33,228 nucleotides of DNA from Sphingopyxis sp. (GTDB lineage Bacteria; Pseudomonadota; Alphaproteobacteria; Sphingomonadales; Sphingomonadaceae). Of this stretch, positions 7,182 to 16,137 are shown one piece after another. Every line of letters begins with the position of its first letter. Within the stretch, counting starts at the first letter, position 1. Below the pieces are notes generated by a model that was not told where the DNA came from, made no database searches, and worked only from the letters and a program-made list of their open reading frames with translations. The stretch lies in contig NZ_JADIZJ010000012.1 of the NCBI RefSeq assembly GCF_016704835.1, positions 1 through 33,228 on the forward strand, given 5' to 3'. The position numbers and the translations under genes were made by a program.

Positions 7182-7203
7182 AGCCGCCCCCGGGCGGCTT
7201 TTC
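7182..7203 (+). terminator. Rho-independent terminator of the cassette
   Basis: AGCCGCCC at 7182-7189 pairs with GGGCGGCT at 7192-7199, followed by TTTT, seven bases after the last cassette stop codon. A near copy with a longer T run lies at 7673-7692. Confidence 0.75.
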
Positions 7204-7207
7204 AATA

Positions 7208-7237
7208 AGCCCGGTCGTTAGCGCGACCTGGGCTTTT
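7208..7237. terminator. Second hairpin, possibly bidirectional terminator
   Basis: AAGCCCGGTCG at 7208-7217 pairs with CGACC-T-GGGCTT around 7224-7235 with one bulged base, followed by TTTT on the plus strand. It lies between the convergent ends of the cassette and the Gp49 gene. On the minus strand the hairpin is followed by TTATTG, so use in that direction is possible but weak. Confidence 0.55.
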
Positions 7238-7241
7238 ACGC

Positions 7242-7583
7242 TTACTTGCTGATTGACAGCCGATCCTTGAGCGCGTATCCCATCAAAGGCCAAACCTTGT
7301 CGACCGCATTCTTGCGCGCGATCTTCCGGCCCAAATCGGCATCGAAGTTTTCCGGACTAGCGCAGGCCGATTCTCCAGTGACGGTGAAGCCGTTGCGCAT
7401 AGTAAGAACACAGATCGTAAGCATATCGACCGCATCGCATACCGGGCAATTCAACGCTCTTGCGGCGTTTCCAACGGTGAAACAGAATTCGCCGGAAATG
7501 TTTGCCTCAATGTCATCCGGGGTCACGCGCGGACCAGTCAGTCCCTTGTCCTGGATTTCTCTCTCGATTTCTTGATCGTTCAT
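7242..7583 (-). CDS. Gp49 family phage protein
   Basis: A 113-residue protein. MNDQEIEREIQDKGLTGPRV with VTPDDIEANI, then CVLTMRNGFTVTGESACASP, NFDADLGRKIARKNA and WPLMGYALKDRL match phage Gp49/66 family proteins closely. The family is common in late regions of siphophages and has no known biochemical role. I choose ATG 7583 because conservation begins exactly there; upstream in-frame ATGs would add a non-conserved tail. A CPVC pair near residue 44 is unusual and may bind metal. It is the last minus-strand gene of the late region. Confidence 0.85.
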   Translation of the reverse strand: MNDQEIEREIQDKGLTGPRVTPDDIEANISGEFCFTVGNAARALNCPVCDAVDMLTICVLTMRNGFTVTGESACASPENFDADLGRKIARKNAVDKVWPLMGYALKDRLSISK

Positions 7584-7672
7584 TTTGGGTTTCTTTCTTG
7601 GTATTGGAAGCGTCATTGTGCTCATGCACCGCAGCATGACACACCACACCTAGGGTTGACAACTCTCCAGCC

Positions 7673-7692
7673 AGCCGCCCGGGCGGTTTTTT
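7673..7692 (+). terminator. Plus-oriented terminator-like hairpin
   Basis: A palindromic CCGCCCGGGCGG at 7675-7686 is followed by six Ts on the plus strand. With CCAGCCAGCCGCCC upstream it is nearly identical to the terminator at 7182. No plus-strand gene precedes it directly. It would stop read-through that had escaped the cassette terminators and would otherwise run antisense into the lysis genes. Confidence 0.5.
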
Positions 7693-7696
7693 CATT

Positions 7697-8047
7697 TCAC
7701 CACGCCGCCCAGCCGCCAATCCTGACCGCCGCCCACATCGCCCACCGGCGCCAGCAGGGCGCGCCGACCGACTCCAGCGCCTCGCGCAGCACTCGGTCAG
7801 CGATTTTGCGAGACGGCCAGCCAATCGCGTACAGATAGTCATGGATGACCGCGGGTTCGTGCGCCACGTCACCGAACAGCAAGTAAGCAATCGGGATCCG
7901 CGGAACGCTGGCAAAATCGGTCCAGAATCCCACGGGCGCGGTGATGATCCGGTCGAGGCTGAGCGAGTAGTACGACAGCGGCTCGGTCAGCATCCACTTG
8001 CCGTCGATCCGCTCGACTCTCAGCGGCGTGAGAAAGCGACTGCTCAC
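7697..8047 (-). CDS. DUF1353 family protein
   Basis: A 116-residue protein. LSYYSLSLDRIITAPVGFWT, then DFASVPRIP, AVIHDYLYAIG and ADRVLREALESVG is the diagnostic DUF1353 pattern (TDFASVPR and HDYLY). DUF1353 proteins lie beside lysis genes in many siphophages and have been proposed, without proof known to me, to be peptidoglycan-related. GTG start at 8047 overlaps the stop of the GH19 gene (GTGA), so translation is coupled. The WRRW..W..R end is hydrophobic. Confidence 0.88.
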   Translation of the reverse strand: MSSRFLTPLRVERIDGKWMLTEPLSYYSLSLDRIITAPVGFWTDFASVPRIPIAYLLFGDVAHEPAVIHDYLYAIGWPSRKIADRVLREALESVGAPCWRRWAMWAAVRIGGWAAW

Positions 8048-8580
8048 ACCGGCACCCCGAGCGCCCGTTTCGCAGCCAGCCAGAATGCCCGGCGCTCAAT
8101 TCTGCCATTGGTGCCACCGTTTATCTTGCGCGTGATCCGATCAAACTCGCCCTTGTCTGCCAGCTCGTTCAGCCCGCGCTGTCGCCAGTACCAGGCAGCC
8201 GAACGTGCCGCGGCTGTCGGCGCCTCGAGCAGTTCGGGATGTTCGAGCAACAGGAATGGATCGCCACAAACGGCGCGCGAGCATGCGCTGTAATTTGCCC
8301 GTCCGGTGATCTGGATCAAGCCGCGACCGCGAAATTTGACGCCATCTCCGGGCAGTAAATTTCCCAGATCCTTGCGGCCTTCGTAGGCTTTTCCGCTGGC
8401 GATCTCGCGCACGAAAACCAATGACCCCGACTCATGGGCGATTTGCGCAATGAATGCGGCCTGACGAGCCGGGGTATTGATTTCAAACTCGGCCATCGCT
8501 TCGGCCAGTGGCGCGGCATAGATCGACGCCCGCCTGCCGGCGAGCGGCATGATGGCGCGCAAAATCTCTGCTGTGATCAT
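8044..8580 (-). CDS. GH19 chitinase-like endolysin
   Basis: A 178-residue glycoside hydrolase family 19 protein. AAFIAQIAHESGSLVFVREI carries the catalytic glutamate (HESG), FRGRGLIQITGRANY is the signature loop, and RKINGGTNGRIERRAFWLAA the substrate-cleft segment. Phage GH19 enzymes cleave the glycan backbone of peptidoglycan at lysis. There is no signal peptide, so release needs the adjacent holin-like membrane protein. ATG 8580 overlaps that gene's stop (ATGA), and its own stop overlaps the DUF1353 GTG. Length is typical for single-domain phage lysins. Confidence 0.92.
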   Translation of the reverse strand: MITAEILRAIMPLAGRRASIYAAPLAEAMAEFEINTPARQAAFIAQIAHESGSLVFVREIASGKAYEGRKDLGNLLPGDGVKFRGRGLIQITGRANYSACSRAVCGDPFLLLEHPELLEAPTAAARSAAWYWRQRGLNELADKGEFDRITRKINGGTNGRIERRAFWLAAKRALGVPV

Positions 8581-8885
8581 AGCCTCAGTCCATGTTCGCG
8601 CAGCCAGGAGTAGGCTGCCCAGATCGACGCGACGCCGGCCGCGAGTCCGGTGGCGACGACGCCGAGCAGCTTCGACGCGCGCCACAGACTGACCAGCTCG
8701 CGCAGTGCCGGGCCGATGTCGCGCTCTTCGGCAATGTGGCCGACGAGAGCATCGCGCATCTCCAACAGGATCTTGTCCTGCGCCGAAAGGCGGCTGTGCA
8801 ATGTGTTTATTTCGACGGCGGTCGGATCGGTACTCCATCCTCGGCGCTCTGGGCCGGAATAGGGCGGGTCAGGGGTTGTTTGCAT
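8577..8885 (-). CDS. Holin-like single-TM membrane protein
   Basis: A 102-residue product from ATG 8885. The N-terminus is soluble and includes PYSGPERRG and a helical segment with coiled-coil character (EINTLHSRLSAQDKILLEMR). Near the C-terminus there is one membrane segment (LLGVVATGLAAGVASIWAAY) followed by a short basic end. This topology resembles XhlA-type haemolysin or class III-like holins, and the gene sits immediately upstream of the endolysin. Holin function is inferred from topology and position; a spanin-like role is less likely without a lipobox. The ribosome site is weak. Confidence 0.68.
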   Translation of the reverse strand: MQTTPDPPYSGPERRGWSTDPTAVEINTLHSRLSAQDKILLEMRDALVGHIAEERDIGPALRELVSLWRASKLLGVVATGLAAGVASIWAAYSWLREHGLRL

Positions 8886-8896
8886 GGGTTCGTCGC

Positions 8897-11266
8897 TCAA
8901 AAAAATGATCCGGCGCTTACGTCGTCGGCGGCGATGTGTGCGGTATCGGTGCGCGGATTGACACAGACGCGGGCATTTGGTGTGTCGTAGGGGACGACCT
9001 GCCCACGGACGCATTTGTCGGACGGGTAGAAATACAGGCCGGTCTCGGTGTTTTCTTCGTCGATTTTTCTCGACATGTTTAGGGATGTTTTCCACTCGGT
9101 TGCGCCGCCAGCAAGCGCTGGCCCGGCTGAAAAATCCGTCGAATAAAATGTGCCGGTATGCACGACAGATCCGCTCGCGTCAGTCGTCGATCCGGACCAT
9201 GACGGACCGCCGAATATTTGCCCGTTGATCGTCGATGTGTTGGCGCCGGTTACCGCTCCCGGGCCGTGCCATAGAGCATCGATTGTGCTATCTGTTCCTG
9301 CCTCCGCTATGTTGCGAGCGCTTGTTTGGGTGTATGAAAAACCGCTTTTCGCCAGCTCGCCGGAGACGGACGACACGATGCTGACCGAAAACGCGCCCTC
9401 TTCCGCGTACCACAAATAGTTTCGCCCCTCCCATTCCCACTCCTGATGTCGCCGGACAACCCCATCATCTACCTGGTCCGTGCCAACGACCTCAAGCCGT
9501 CCGCTCGTGTCCCGCCCCCCGCGAGTCCTTTCGACTATCCCCGAATATTCCTCGGTGAGAAAATCCCATTCTCCGGAGTGGCGAGGAAATACCCAGAGTA
9601 TTTTTGTCCAGACATAGCGATACGAGTTTGTCGAGTCGTTGAAAATATCCGACGTGATTATCTTGGTATACGTGCTGCGGTAAAGCGTCTGCGCCCCGTA
9701 TGTGCCGATTACCTCGTCCACCGTTGATTCGCTGACCGTTCCGGGGGTCACCCCTCCCCAGTCTGGATCCGATTCCGGCAGTCCGGTAACGGCCGGCACC
9801 TCATCATGCGTCACCGATATTCCGACACCGGTCAGCGGATCGGCAACGCCGGTCTCCGAAAACGCGAGATGGATGACGCTGGTCAGCGTGCGCGGCCGAT
9901 TTCCCTCGGGCGAGATGCTGACATCGTGCCAGTAGCCGAGGATGTGCGCCTCGGTCCCGTCCGGACTGCTGACTACCTGCCGATCAAGCGGTCGCTTGGA
10001 TGGCGCGGCGCCTGGATTGTCCGGGTAGCGAGAATAATTGGTGGCGTCGATCGTCAGCAGCAGGCGATTGACGGCGGTTATCGGGTCGAGCGCGCGGTCA
10101 AATCGGGTGCCGAGATACACCCGGTAGCTGTCGGTCAGCGTCGATCCGGTGCCGGCTGTGAATTGGACGTAGATTTTCCAGACTTCGCCGGCTGCGGTTT
10201 TGAACAGGTGTTCATATTTGAGCAGAGACGACGAGTTATTGAATGCAGTGGTATAGGTTCCCTCCGGGAAGGGAATATTGTTCATGTTGATAATCGCGTC
10301 GCCGGGGATTATCTTCTCGGTCCCGACGGCCGGATAATCGGCGTTGGTGGTGAATTTGAAATAGCGCGGCAGCACCGTCGTGCTGTTGCCGGCGCCGAGG
10401 TGGGTAACGGTGTCGATACGGGTCGCCAGTGTCTCGTCCGTGAATAGCGCGCCATCGACGCGCAAGAATCCCTTGGTGCCGCCAAATGCTTTGATCCGGC
10501 GTTGCCAGGGAAATGGCGCATGTGGCGCCGGAGTCGTGGTGGTATTCAACCTGGCCCAGATTGTTTCCTCGAATTCCTCGAACAATTTGCCGGGGCTGGC
10601 GAGCGAAATCTGAAACTTGGCGAGCGTGTCGTCGGTCTTGCAAAGCAGGGTCATCAAGCGATTGGCGGTGAATTGCGCGACGTTGAGGACGTGCGCGCCG
10701 AAGACACTGCCGTGGATTGACGCCGATCCGCCCGTCGGGAAAAACGAAATCGTGAATGGCCTGCCGCACTTGCCGCCAAAGCCAATGCCGTCAAGCCGCT
10801 GGTCGAAAGCGAAGAGGAAAAATGTCCCGTTAATATTGACGCGCTGCGCGTGATTGCTGGTCGTCCAGGTGCGCGATGCCTCAACGATATCGGTCTCGGC
10901 AACGCGCGCGGCGGCTGTCGTGCGGTCGGAGAAACACATCCTCCGCGTCTTGCCGTCTCCGGATGTGACCGTGATCGACTTGATCGCCTTTTTCGGAATC
11001 GAGTACAGGCCATTGTGCGACCAGATGCGCTCCTCGGTGTGGTAGGTCCGCGCGGCATAGCTGCCCTCGGTCAGCGGGCTGAGCATGTCCTCGATCTCGC
11101 ACTCGATGATCGTGCGCGGGCGGCGCAGCCTCGGGACTCCGCGTCCGGGGCGCTCTGGGATCTCCGGCGTGAGTGCGGGCGGCGGCAGGACTTTGTTTTC
11201 CCGCGTGCCGGTGCCGACCCCGGCAGCGGCTGCGCGACGGGAGAGTAGCAGGCCGAGCAGGCTCAT
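8897..11266 (-). CDS. Large tail tip/fibre-like virion protein
   Basis: A 789-residue protein encoded between the tail-tip gene and the lysis genes, the usual place for a central fibre or receptor-binding protein. Residues 1-60 are Ala/Pro/Arg-rich; the rest is beta-rich, with many Thr/Ser/Gly stretches and no membrane segment. I recognise no named domain. The C-terminal 100 residues hold a separate-looking segment with CVRGQVVPYDTPNARVCVNP. The ATG overlaps the stop of the 51-residue gene. A virion role is inferred from position, size and composition. Confidence 0.7.
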   Translation of the reverse strand: MSLLGLLLSRRAAAAGVGTGTRENKVLPPPALTPEIPERPGRGVPRLRRPRTIIECEIEDMLSPLTEGSYAARTYHTEERIWSHNGLYSIPKKAIKSITVTSGDGKTRRMCFSDRTTAAARVAETDIVEASRTWTTSNHAQRVNINGTFFLFAFDQRLDGIGFGGKCGRPFTISFFPTGGSASIHGSVFGAHVLNVAQFTANRLMTLLCKTDDTLAKFQISLASPGKLFEEFEETIWARLNTTTTPAPHAPFPWQRRIKAFGGTKGFLRVDGALFTDETLATRIDTVTHLGAGNSTTVLPRYFKFTTNADYPAVGTEKIIPGDAIINMNNIPFPEGTYTTAFNNSSSLLKYEHLFKTAAGEVWKIYVQFTAGTGSTLTDSYRVYLGTRFDRALDPITAVNRLLLTIDATNYSRYPDNPGAAPSKRPLDRQVVSSPDGTEAHILGYWHDVSISPEGNRPRTLTSVIHLAFSETGVADPLTGVGISVTHDEVPAVTGLPESDPDWGGVTPGTVSESTVDEVIGTYGAQTLYRSTYTKIITSDIFNDSTNSYRYVWTKILWVFPRHSGEWDFLTEEYSGIVERTRGGRDTSGRLEVVGTDQVDDGVVRRHQEWEWEGRNYLWYAEEGAFSVSIVSSVSGELAKSGFSYTQTSARNIAEAGTDSTIDALWHGPGAVTGANTSTINGQIFGGPSWSGSTTDASGSVVHTGTFYSTDFSAGPALAGGATEWKTSLNMSRKIDEENTETGLYFYPSDKCVRGQVVPYDTPNARVCVNPRTDTAHIAADDVSAGSFF

Positions 11267-11418
11267 GACAGCGATGCCTTGCCGACGCCGACACGCGCGG
11301 GGATGGTCTGCGCCGGGTAAATCGGCGGCAGGCTCTTGTCCTTGCGCGTGTTGAGTCCGGCAGCGGTGGCGACGCGGGCGAGCGACTTAATCAGATCGGC
11401 CTGGCGCGCTTGGCTCAT
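11263..11418 (-). CDS. Very small tail-module protein
   Basis: A 51-residue frame with ATG 11418 overlapping the stop of the 543-residue gene and its own stop overlapping the next ATG. Both overlaps are four-base ATGA types, which strongly supports translation. The product (SQARQADLIKSLARVATAAG, then a Pro-rich basic end) is probably helical at the N-terminus. The end resembles the N-terminal Pro-rich region of the next protein. Function unknown. Confidence 0.65.
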   Translation of the reverse strand: MSQARQADLIKSLARVATAAGLNTRKDKSLPPIYPAQTIPARVGVGKASLS

Positions 11419-13046
11419 AGCACTACCTCGAAAATGTCCTCGACCAGGGGCGCCGAGAAGTTGGCGGTGATCGGCACCTCGGACAGGTCGCGCTCGAGGG
11501 CTTCGACGCCGGGAAATGTGATCGTGATCACATGATCCTCGGTCGCGCCGAAGTTGAAATCGACGGTAGCGAAATCGACCAGCAGATCGGTCTCGGTCAG
11601 CGGCGCGCCGGCCGGCGCTGCGGTCGGGGTGTCGGCGTGGGTGACGCCCGTTCCGGCGACAGAGCAGATCGCCAGCGCAAAATCGGTTACAGCCTCGCCG
11701 GTCGAGGGGCTCATGCGGTGTTGCAGCGAGCGGCACTTGCCACGCGCGTGCAGTCCGGGGATGTCGATCTCGATAGTCTGGTCGAGGTCGATGGATGGAT
11801 TGAGCGGCACCGAGGCGGCGACCTCGTTGTAGCGGTGGCTGGCCCAGATTTTTACTTTGGCGATCTCGATCAGCGTCTCGATTGCCTCGTCGGCAGCGGC
11901 GCGGCTGGTCTCCGGCGTCAGACTGACCTCGGCCGAGGTCGTCTTGCCGAGTATTGGCAGCGCGACATCCTGCGGCGGGACGCCCGAGTAGTCGTTTTTC
12001 CACAGGAGGGCCGAGGACTCGGCGGCGGTGATCGACGGATAGACGCCCTCGAGGGCGCCGGAGAGCCGGTCGCGGTGCGTGCCGACTGCGGTTATCGAGT
12101 TCGGAGCCGAGACGGTGATGGTGTGCGTTTCCTCGACCTGCTGCCCGAAATCGAAACTCACGCCAGCGGTGAATCCCATGCACAGTTCGACGTCGTAAGG
12201 GCCTGGCACCCACTGTCCAATCGCTGCATTGGGCAGTGGCGTGAAAGCGATGGACTCGATGGTGCCACCGGCCGAGCGGATGGCGGCCTCGACAGCGGCG
12301 CGCTGCAAAAACCAGTTTCCGTCATCGACAAAAACAGAAAAATTTGTGTCATCGACATACTGCTCAGATACGGTATACATGTCGCATTTGACGCGCGGAT
12401 AGCGGTATCCGAAATCGATATCAACCTGGTTGGTCAGCTGGCTGGCGCCGGCAATTGTTACCGAGGTGCTGCCGTCGAGGATGTGCGAGGCGTCGAATAC
12501 GATGTCCGGCACGAGCAGTGGCGCCCAGTCGGTTAGCCGCAGCACGGCGTATGGCGTCATGTCGAGCGATGCGGGGAGTGTCGATAACAAATCCTGCGAG
12601 CGCGACCAGCCACGCGCGGCGCGGTCAAAAACGACGGGCGAGTAGCGGCTGCCGGGGATCTCGGCCTCGATGGCGGCCAGGGTCATGGACTCGATCACCT
12701 GCTGCAAATTGTCCGTGCAGCGCAGCGCTATCGTGTGCGATTGCAGGTCGAGCGTCGGAGTGTCGATGATGCCGGTAAAGAGGCGTTTGACGCTGGCCGG
12801 GGATCCGCTCGACATGTCGGCGATCTCGATCAGCACGGAGCGGCCGACCCAATCGAACACCGAAAACGCTGTCCCGAGCGTCGGCAGCAAGGTGAATTCG
12901 GCGATGCGCGCGCTATCTTCTTCGGCGTCTATGCGGATGTCGCCGACGATACGCGCGGACTCGTCGTGACTATCGACGGTGACGAAAACGGTCCAGATGC
13001 CGGCGCTGGTCGGCGAGCCGCTGGTTCCGGAATAGGTGGCGGGCAT
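11415..13046 (-). CDS. Tail tip/baseplate hub-like protein
   Basis: A 543-residue protein located two genes after the tape measure. The N-terminal 120 residues (WTVFVTVDSHDESARIVGDI, then ARIAEFTLLP, SVLIEI, FTGIIDTPTLDL) look like the beta-barrel of tail hub proteins that cap the tube. Later segments (PGLHARGKCRSLQHRMSPST) match hub proteins of several Pseudomonas and Burkholderia siphophages as I remember them. It likely forms the ring between tube and central fibre. No enzyme motif is seen. A 26-base gap separates it from the preceding gene. Function is inferred from order and fold-like pattern. Confidence 0.68.
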   Translation of the reverse strand: MPATYSGTSGSPTSAGIWTVFVTVDSHDESARIVGDIRIDAEEDSARIAEFTLLPTLGTAFSVFDWVGRSVLIEIADMSSGSPASVKRLFTGIIDTPTLDLQSHTIALRCTDNLQQVIESMTLAAIEAEIPGSRYSPVVFDRAARGWSRSQDLLSTLPASLDMTPYAVLRLTDWAPLLVPDIVFDASHILDGSTSVTIAGASQLTNQVDIDFGYRYPRVKCDMYTVSEQYVDDTNFSVFVDDGNWFLQRAAVEAAIRSAGGTIESIAFTPLPNAAIGQWVPGPYDVELCMGFTAGVSFDFGQQVEETHTITVSAPNSITAVGTHRDRLSGALEGVYPSITAAESSALLWKNDYSGVPPQDVALPILGKTTSAEVSLTPETSRAAADEAIETLIEIAKVKIWASHRYNEVAASVPLNPSIDLDQTIEIDIPGLHARGKCRSLQHRMSPSTGEAVTDFALAICSVAGTGVTHADTPTAAPAGAPLTETDLLVDFATVDFNFGATEDHVITITFPGVEALERDLSEVPITANFSAPLVEDIFEVVL

Positions 13047-13072
13047 CGTCTATTCTCCGGGGGCAGAAATCA

Positions 13073-13606
13073 TCAAACCTCCTCGCATACCATCTCCCAT
13101 CGGTATGAGGCGTCTGCGAGCGATCCGGATTCGGTCGGGCGATCCACCCAACAGGTGAGCCGTGGGTAGTACATCAGATGGTATCCGGTCGCGCCTTCCA
13201 CCTCATCGGCGGTCAGGAGGTCGTAATCTCCGTCCGGAATAGACGGCGCCGGGGTCTTGACGATCGAATGATCGGGCATGGTCGCCACGGCCCATGGCGT
13301 GTGATCGGCATCCTCGCGGTATTTGTCCGGCACCAGCCGCGCCTGGCGCGAGGCGTCCATGGTCACCGAGCGGGCGATGGCGCACATCAGCTCATGCTGG
13401 ATCGATGGGTTGATCGTCGCAAGCCCCGGCGGGAGCCAACCGCCACCGCTTATCGTCGTGCGCGTCTTGTGCCAGGTGGTCTGGCGGATGCCCGACCCGT
13501 CGATGGCGCGCAGGGTGGATTGTCCGCCGAGCGGCTCGTAGCTCTGCTCAAAATCGAGCATGGCGCGCATGGGCAGGGTGTAGATGCCGACGATAAGGGT
13601 ATTCAT
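13073..13606 (-). CDS. Distal tail-like hypothetical protein
   Basis: A 177-residue protein whose ATG overlaps the tape measure stop. It starts MNTLIVGIYTLPMRAMLDFE and contains LRAIDGSGIRQTTWHKTRTT, then SGGGWLPPGLATI. It sits in the position of distal tail or minor tail proteins. The sequence pattern is beta-rich and soluble. I know related proteins only as hypothetical phage proteins. Assignment rests on order. Confidence 0.65.
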   Translation of the reverse strand: MNTLIVGIYTLPMRAMLDFEQSYEPLGGQSTLRAIDGSGIRQTTWHKTRTTISGGGWLPPGLATINPSIQHELMCAIARSVTMDASRQARLVPDKYREDADHTPWAVATMPDHSIVKTPAPSIPDGDYDLLTADEVEGATGYHLMYYPRLTCWVDRPTESGSLADASYRWEMVCEEV

Positions 13607-16136
13607 CGTCTGCCTCCCTTCTGCAATGCCGTTCGGGAAAATGCTTGCTGCAATTTGCCCATGATGTCTGAGTCCATCGTCACCGGGAATCGGCCGAGGT
13701 CCGGGAAATTAAAGACGGCAGCGGCGCGCGTGGCGGAGGCGGGCGCCGGCCGGAGCGATCCGACGTTGAGATTGCCGACCAGCCCGCCAGATGCGAAGCC
13801 GGGCAGGGCGGAAAGCCCCTCGCGGTTGATGCGCTCGAGCAGGGCTAGGGCGCCGCGCTGGCGGACGACTTCTTGCCGCAACACGAACTCGCCGGCATGG
13901 ACGATGCCGGCCGGTTGCCATTTGCCTCCCGGGCCGGTGAATCCGCCACGCGCGAATCCCTCGGTGCGGTAATCGGCCTGCATGGCGTAGGTCGCATAGT
14001 CGCCGCCCTCGGAGACTGTTCCCGCGCCACCGCCAGACTCTACCGTCTTGACATTGACCGTCACGGTCTTGTCCTGGATCGCGGCAAGCTCGGCCTTGAT
14101 GGTGGCAATGGCGGCGAGCGCGGCGTCGGTCTTGACCTGGATCTCGACCTTGCCGGCGCTCTCTTGCAAATCCTTGATCTGGGCGTCAAGCTCGCGGATT
14201 TTTTCGGACTGGGTAGCGGCGGTCTCTTCGGCCGCTTTCGCTTCCTGTTTTTTGATCAGCGCGCGAGCCTCCTCGGCCAGGGCTTGCGCTTCGGCGAGGC
14301 GCTCGCCGCCCTCGGAGACTGTTCCCGCGCCACCGCCAGACTCTACCGTCTTGACATTGACCGTCACGGTCTTGTCCTGGATCGCGGCAAGCTCGGCCTT
14401 GATGGTGGCAATGGCGGCGAGCGCGGCGTCGGTCTTGACCTGGATCTCGACCTTGCCGGCGCTCTCTTGCAAATCCTTGATCTGGGCGTCAAGCTCGCGG
14501 ATTTTTTCGGACTGGGTAGCGGCGGTCTCTTCGGCCGCTTTCGCTTCCTGTTTTTTGATCAGCGCGCGAGCCTCCAAGGCCAGGGCTTGCGCTTCGGCGA
14601 GGCGCTCGACCGCCTTGGCGCGCTGCTCGGGGTCGGTGAATTTGTCGGCGAGTTTGGTCGCGCGCTCGGCATCCTTTACCGCCCCGTCGGCGAGCTTGGC
14701 GGCGGCTTCTGTGCGGCCCTGGGCGGCGGCCATCTTGGCGAGCAAGGACGCCTCGGTCGCCGCGTCGGCAAGTCTGGCAACAGCATATTGGTCGGCGCGG
14801 GCCTGTTCGGGGGAGATCGGCTTGCCGGCCTGGCGGATTTCTTTGGCCTTGTCGGCGCCGGCAGTGCGCGCGTCGGCAGCTTTTTGCGTGAGCTTGTCGG
14901 CTTCCTCGTTCGCTTTCTTCGCGTCTGCGAGGCTGGACTGCCAGGCGTCGCGCAGGGCGTCGCGCAGTTTTTCGGCGTTGGCGATGCGGTCGGCGGTCAG
15001 TTTTTCGTCGGCTTTGGCGATCTCTTCCGACGTCTTGATCGTCACGCCTGCGCGGATGTTTTCGAGATTGACGATCGCGTCTTTCAGATCTTCGTAAAGC
15101 CGCCTGCGCTTGGCGGCGACGGTCTCTTCGACGGCCAGTGGCTTGCCGAACCCATCGACCATCTTGGCCAGGGTCTTGTCGTTGGACTTGACCTGCTCGT
15201 CGCGCGCCTCGCCGATGGCCTGGACGGCGGCCAGGTCGCCGCGCAACAGGGCGGCGCCTTGCGCGGCAAGTGCGCCGATTTTGTCGCCGACGTGATCCAG
15301 CGCCAACAGCGAAAAGTTCGCGGCAAAGCCCATGCTCTCGAGGATGGTGGCAAATGTCTTTGCCGACTTAGGCACCTGGCCGGAAAACTGCGCGCCGAGT
15401 CGCACCACGGCCGGGAGCAGTTTTTCCCCAAGTTGGATCTCGAGCGACTTGGATACGATATCCAGGTCGCGCATCTGCTCTTTGTAGGCCTTGGTCGAGG
15501 TGGCCGCGTCCTTGCCGATGATCAGGCCAAGTTGCCGGGCGCGGTCTTCGGCTTTTTCAGTTCTTCGGTCGTCAGCCGCAGCGTTCCCCGCAGGTCGCCC
15601 CACGCTTTGCCATATATATTGATGCCGGCGACGTTCTGCTCGGTGGCGTTTTTGATCTCCGAAAGCTTGGTATTGACCTCGCCCATGATCTCGCCGGCCG
15701 GGCGCAATGCCCCGGTACCGAGGTCGCGCGTCTGGACGCCGAGGTCGATAAACGCTTTTTCGTTGCTGCCGAGATTCTTGGCGAGGACGAGCGAGGCTTT
15801 GCCGAGGACATCTGATTCGATGCCGAGGTGCTGCATGGCGACCGCCATGACCGAGGCTTTCTCGGTCGAGATGCCCATCGACTTGGCGATGCCGGCGACC
15901 TCGCCATTCCAACTGTTCGCGGCCTTGATCGCGCTCTTGAACATCGCGCCACCGGCCAGGACGCCGGCCAGGGTAGCCAGCGCCCCCTGAAAATTCTTCA
16001 GCCCGGCCATCAACGGCGAGAATGCGCCGGTCATCTGTCCTGCGGCGCCAGAGAATGCGGCGCGGGTCTCGGCGATGGCGCGCAATGCGCCGGCCGCGTC
16101 GCCCGAGATGATTACTTTGGTTTCATTGCTGGCCAT
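13603..16136 (-). CDS. Tail tape measure protein, split by a one-base frameshift
   Basis: From ATG 16136 the frame encodes about 193 residues, with a hydrophobic segment (ALATLAGVLAGGAMFKSAI) and RLTTEELKK, then meets TGA at 15522. The -1 frame picks up exactly as AEDRARQLGLIIGKDAATST and runs to 13603. Adding one A to the five-A run (plus 15553-15557) restores one protein of about 844 residues. The long Ala/Lys/Glu coiled coil and the C-terminal GGFTGPGGKWQPAGIVHAGE segment are typical of tape measures, which set tail length. A 101-residue segment is duplicated in tandem. The tail chaperone stop lies two bases before the start. The break may be a sequencing error, mutation or unusual slippage at AAAAAG. 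Confidence 0.88.
14001..14606. repeat. 303-bp in-frame tandem duplication inside the tape measure gene
   Basis: Bases 14001-14303 and 14304-14606 agree except for two adjacent substitutions near the right end (TC at one copy, AA at the other), plus divergence at the outer edge. The 101-codon unit encodes a coiled-coil block ending TVTVNVKTVESGGGAGT. The near identity points to a very recent event. It would lengthen the ruler and so the tail. Confidence 0.9.
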
Positions 16137-16137
16137 G

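Noticed and set aside
7656..7661. TTGACA as a plus-strand promoter -35
   Set aside because: No -10-like sequence occurs at proper distance; a GC-rich terminator hairpin lies there instead.
13873..15990. A 705-codon plus-strand frame across the tape measure gene
   Set aside because: It is the antisense of a GC-rich coding region, shows LGLDGGNGGERGVG-type low-complexity shadow repeats, crosses the minus-strand genes and has no ribosome site.
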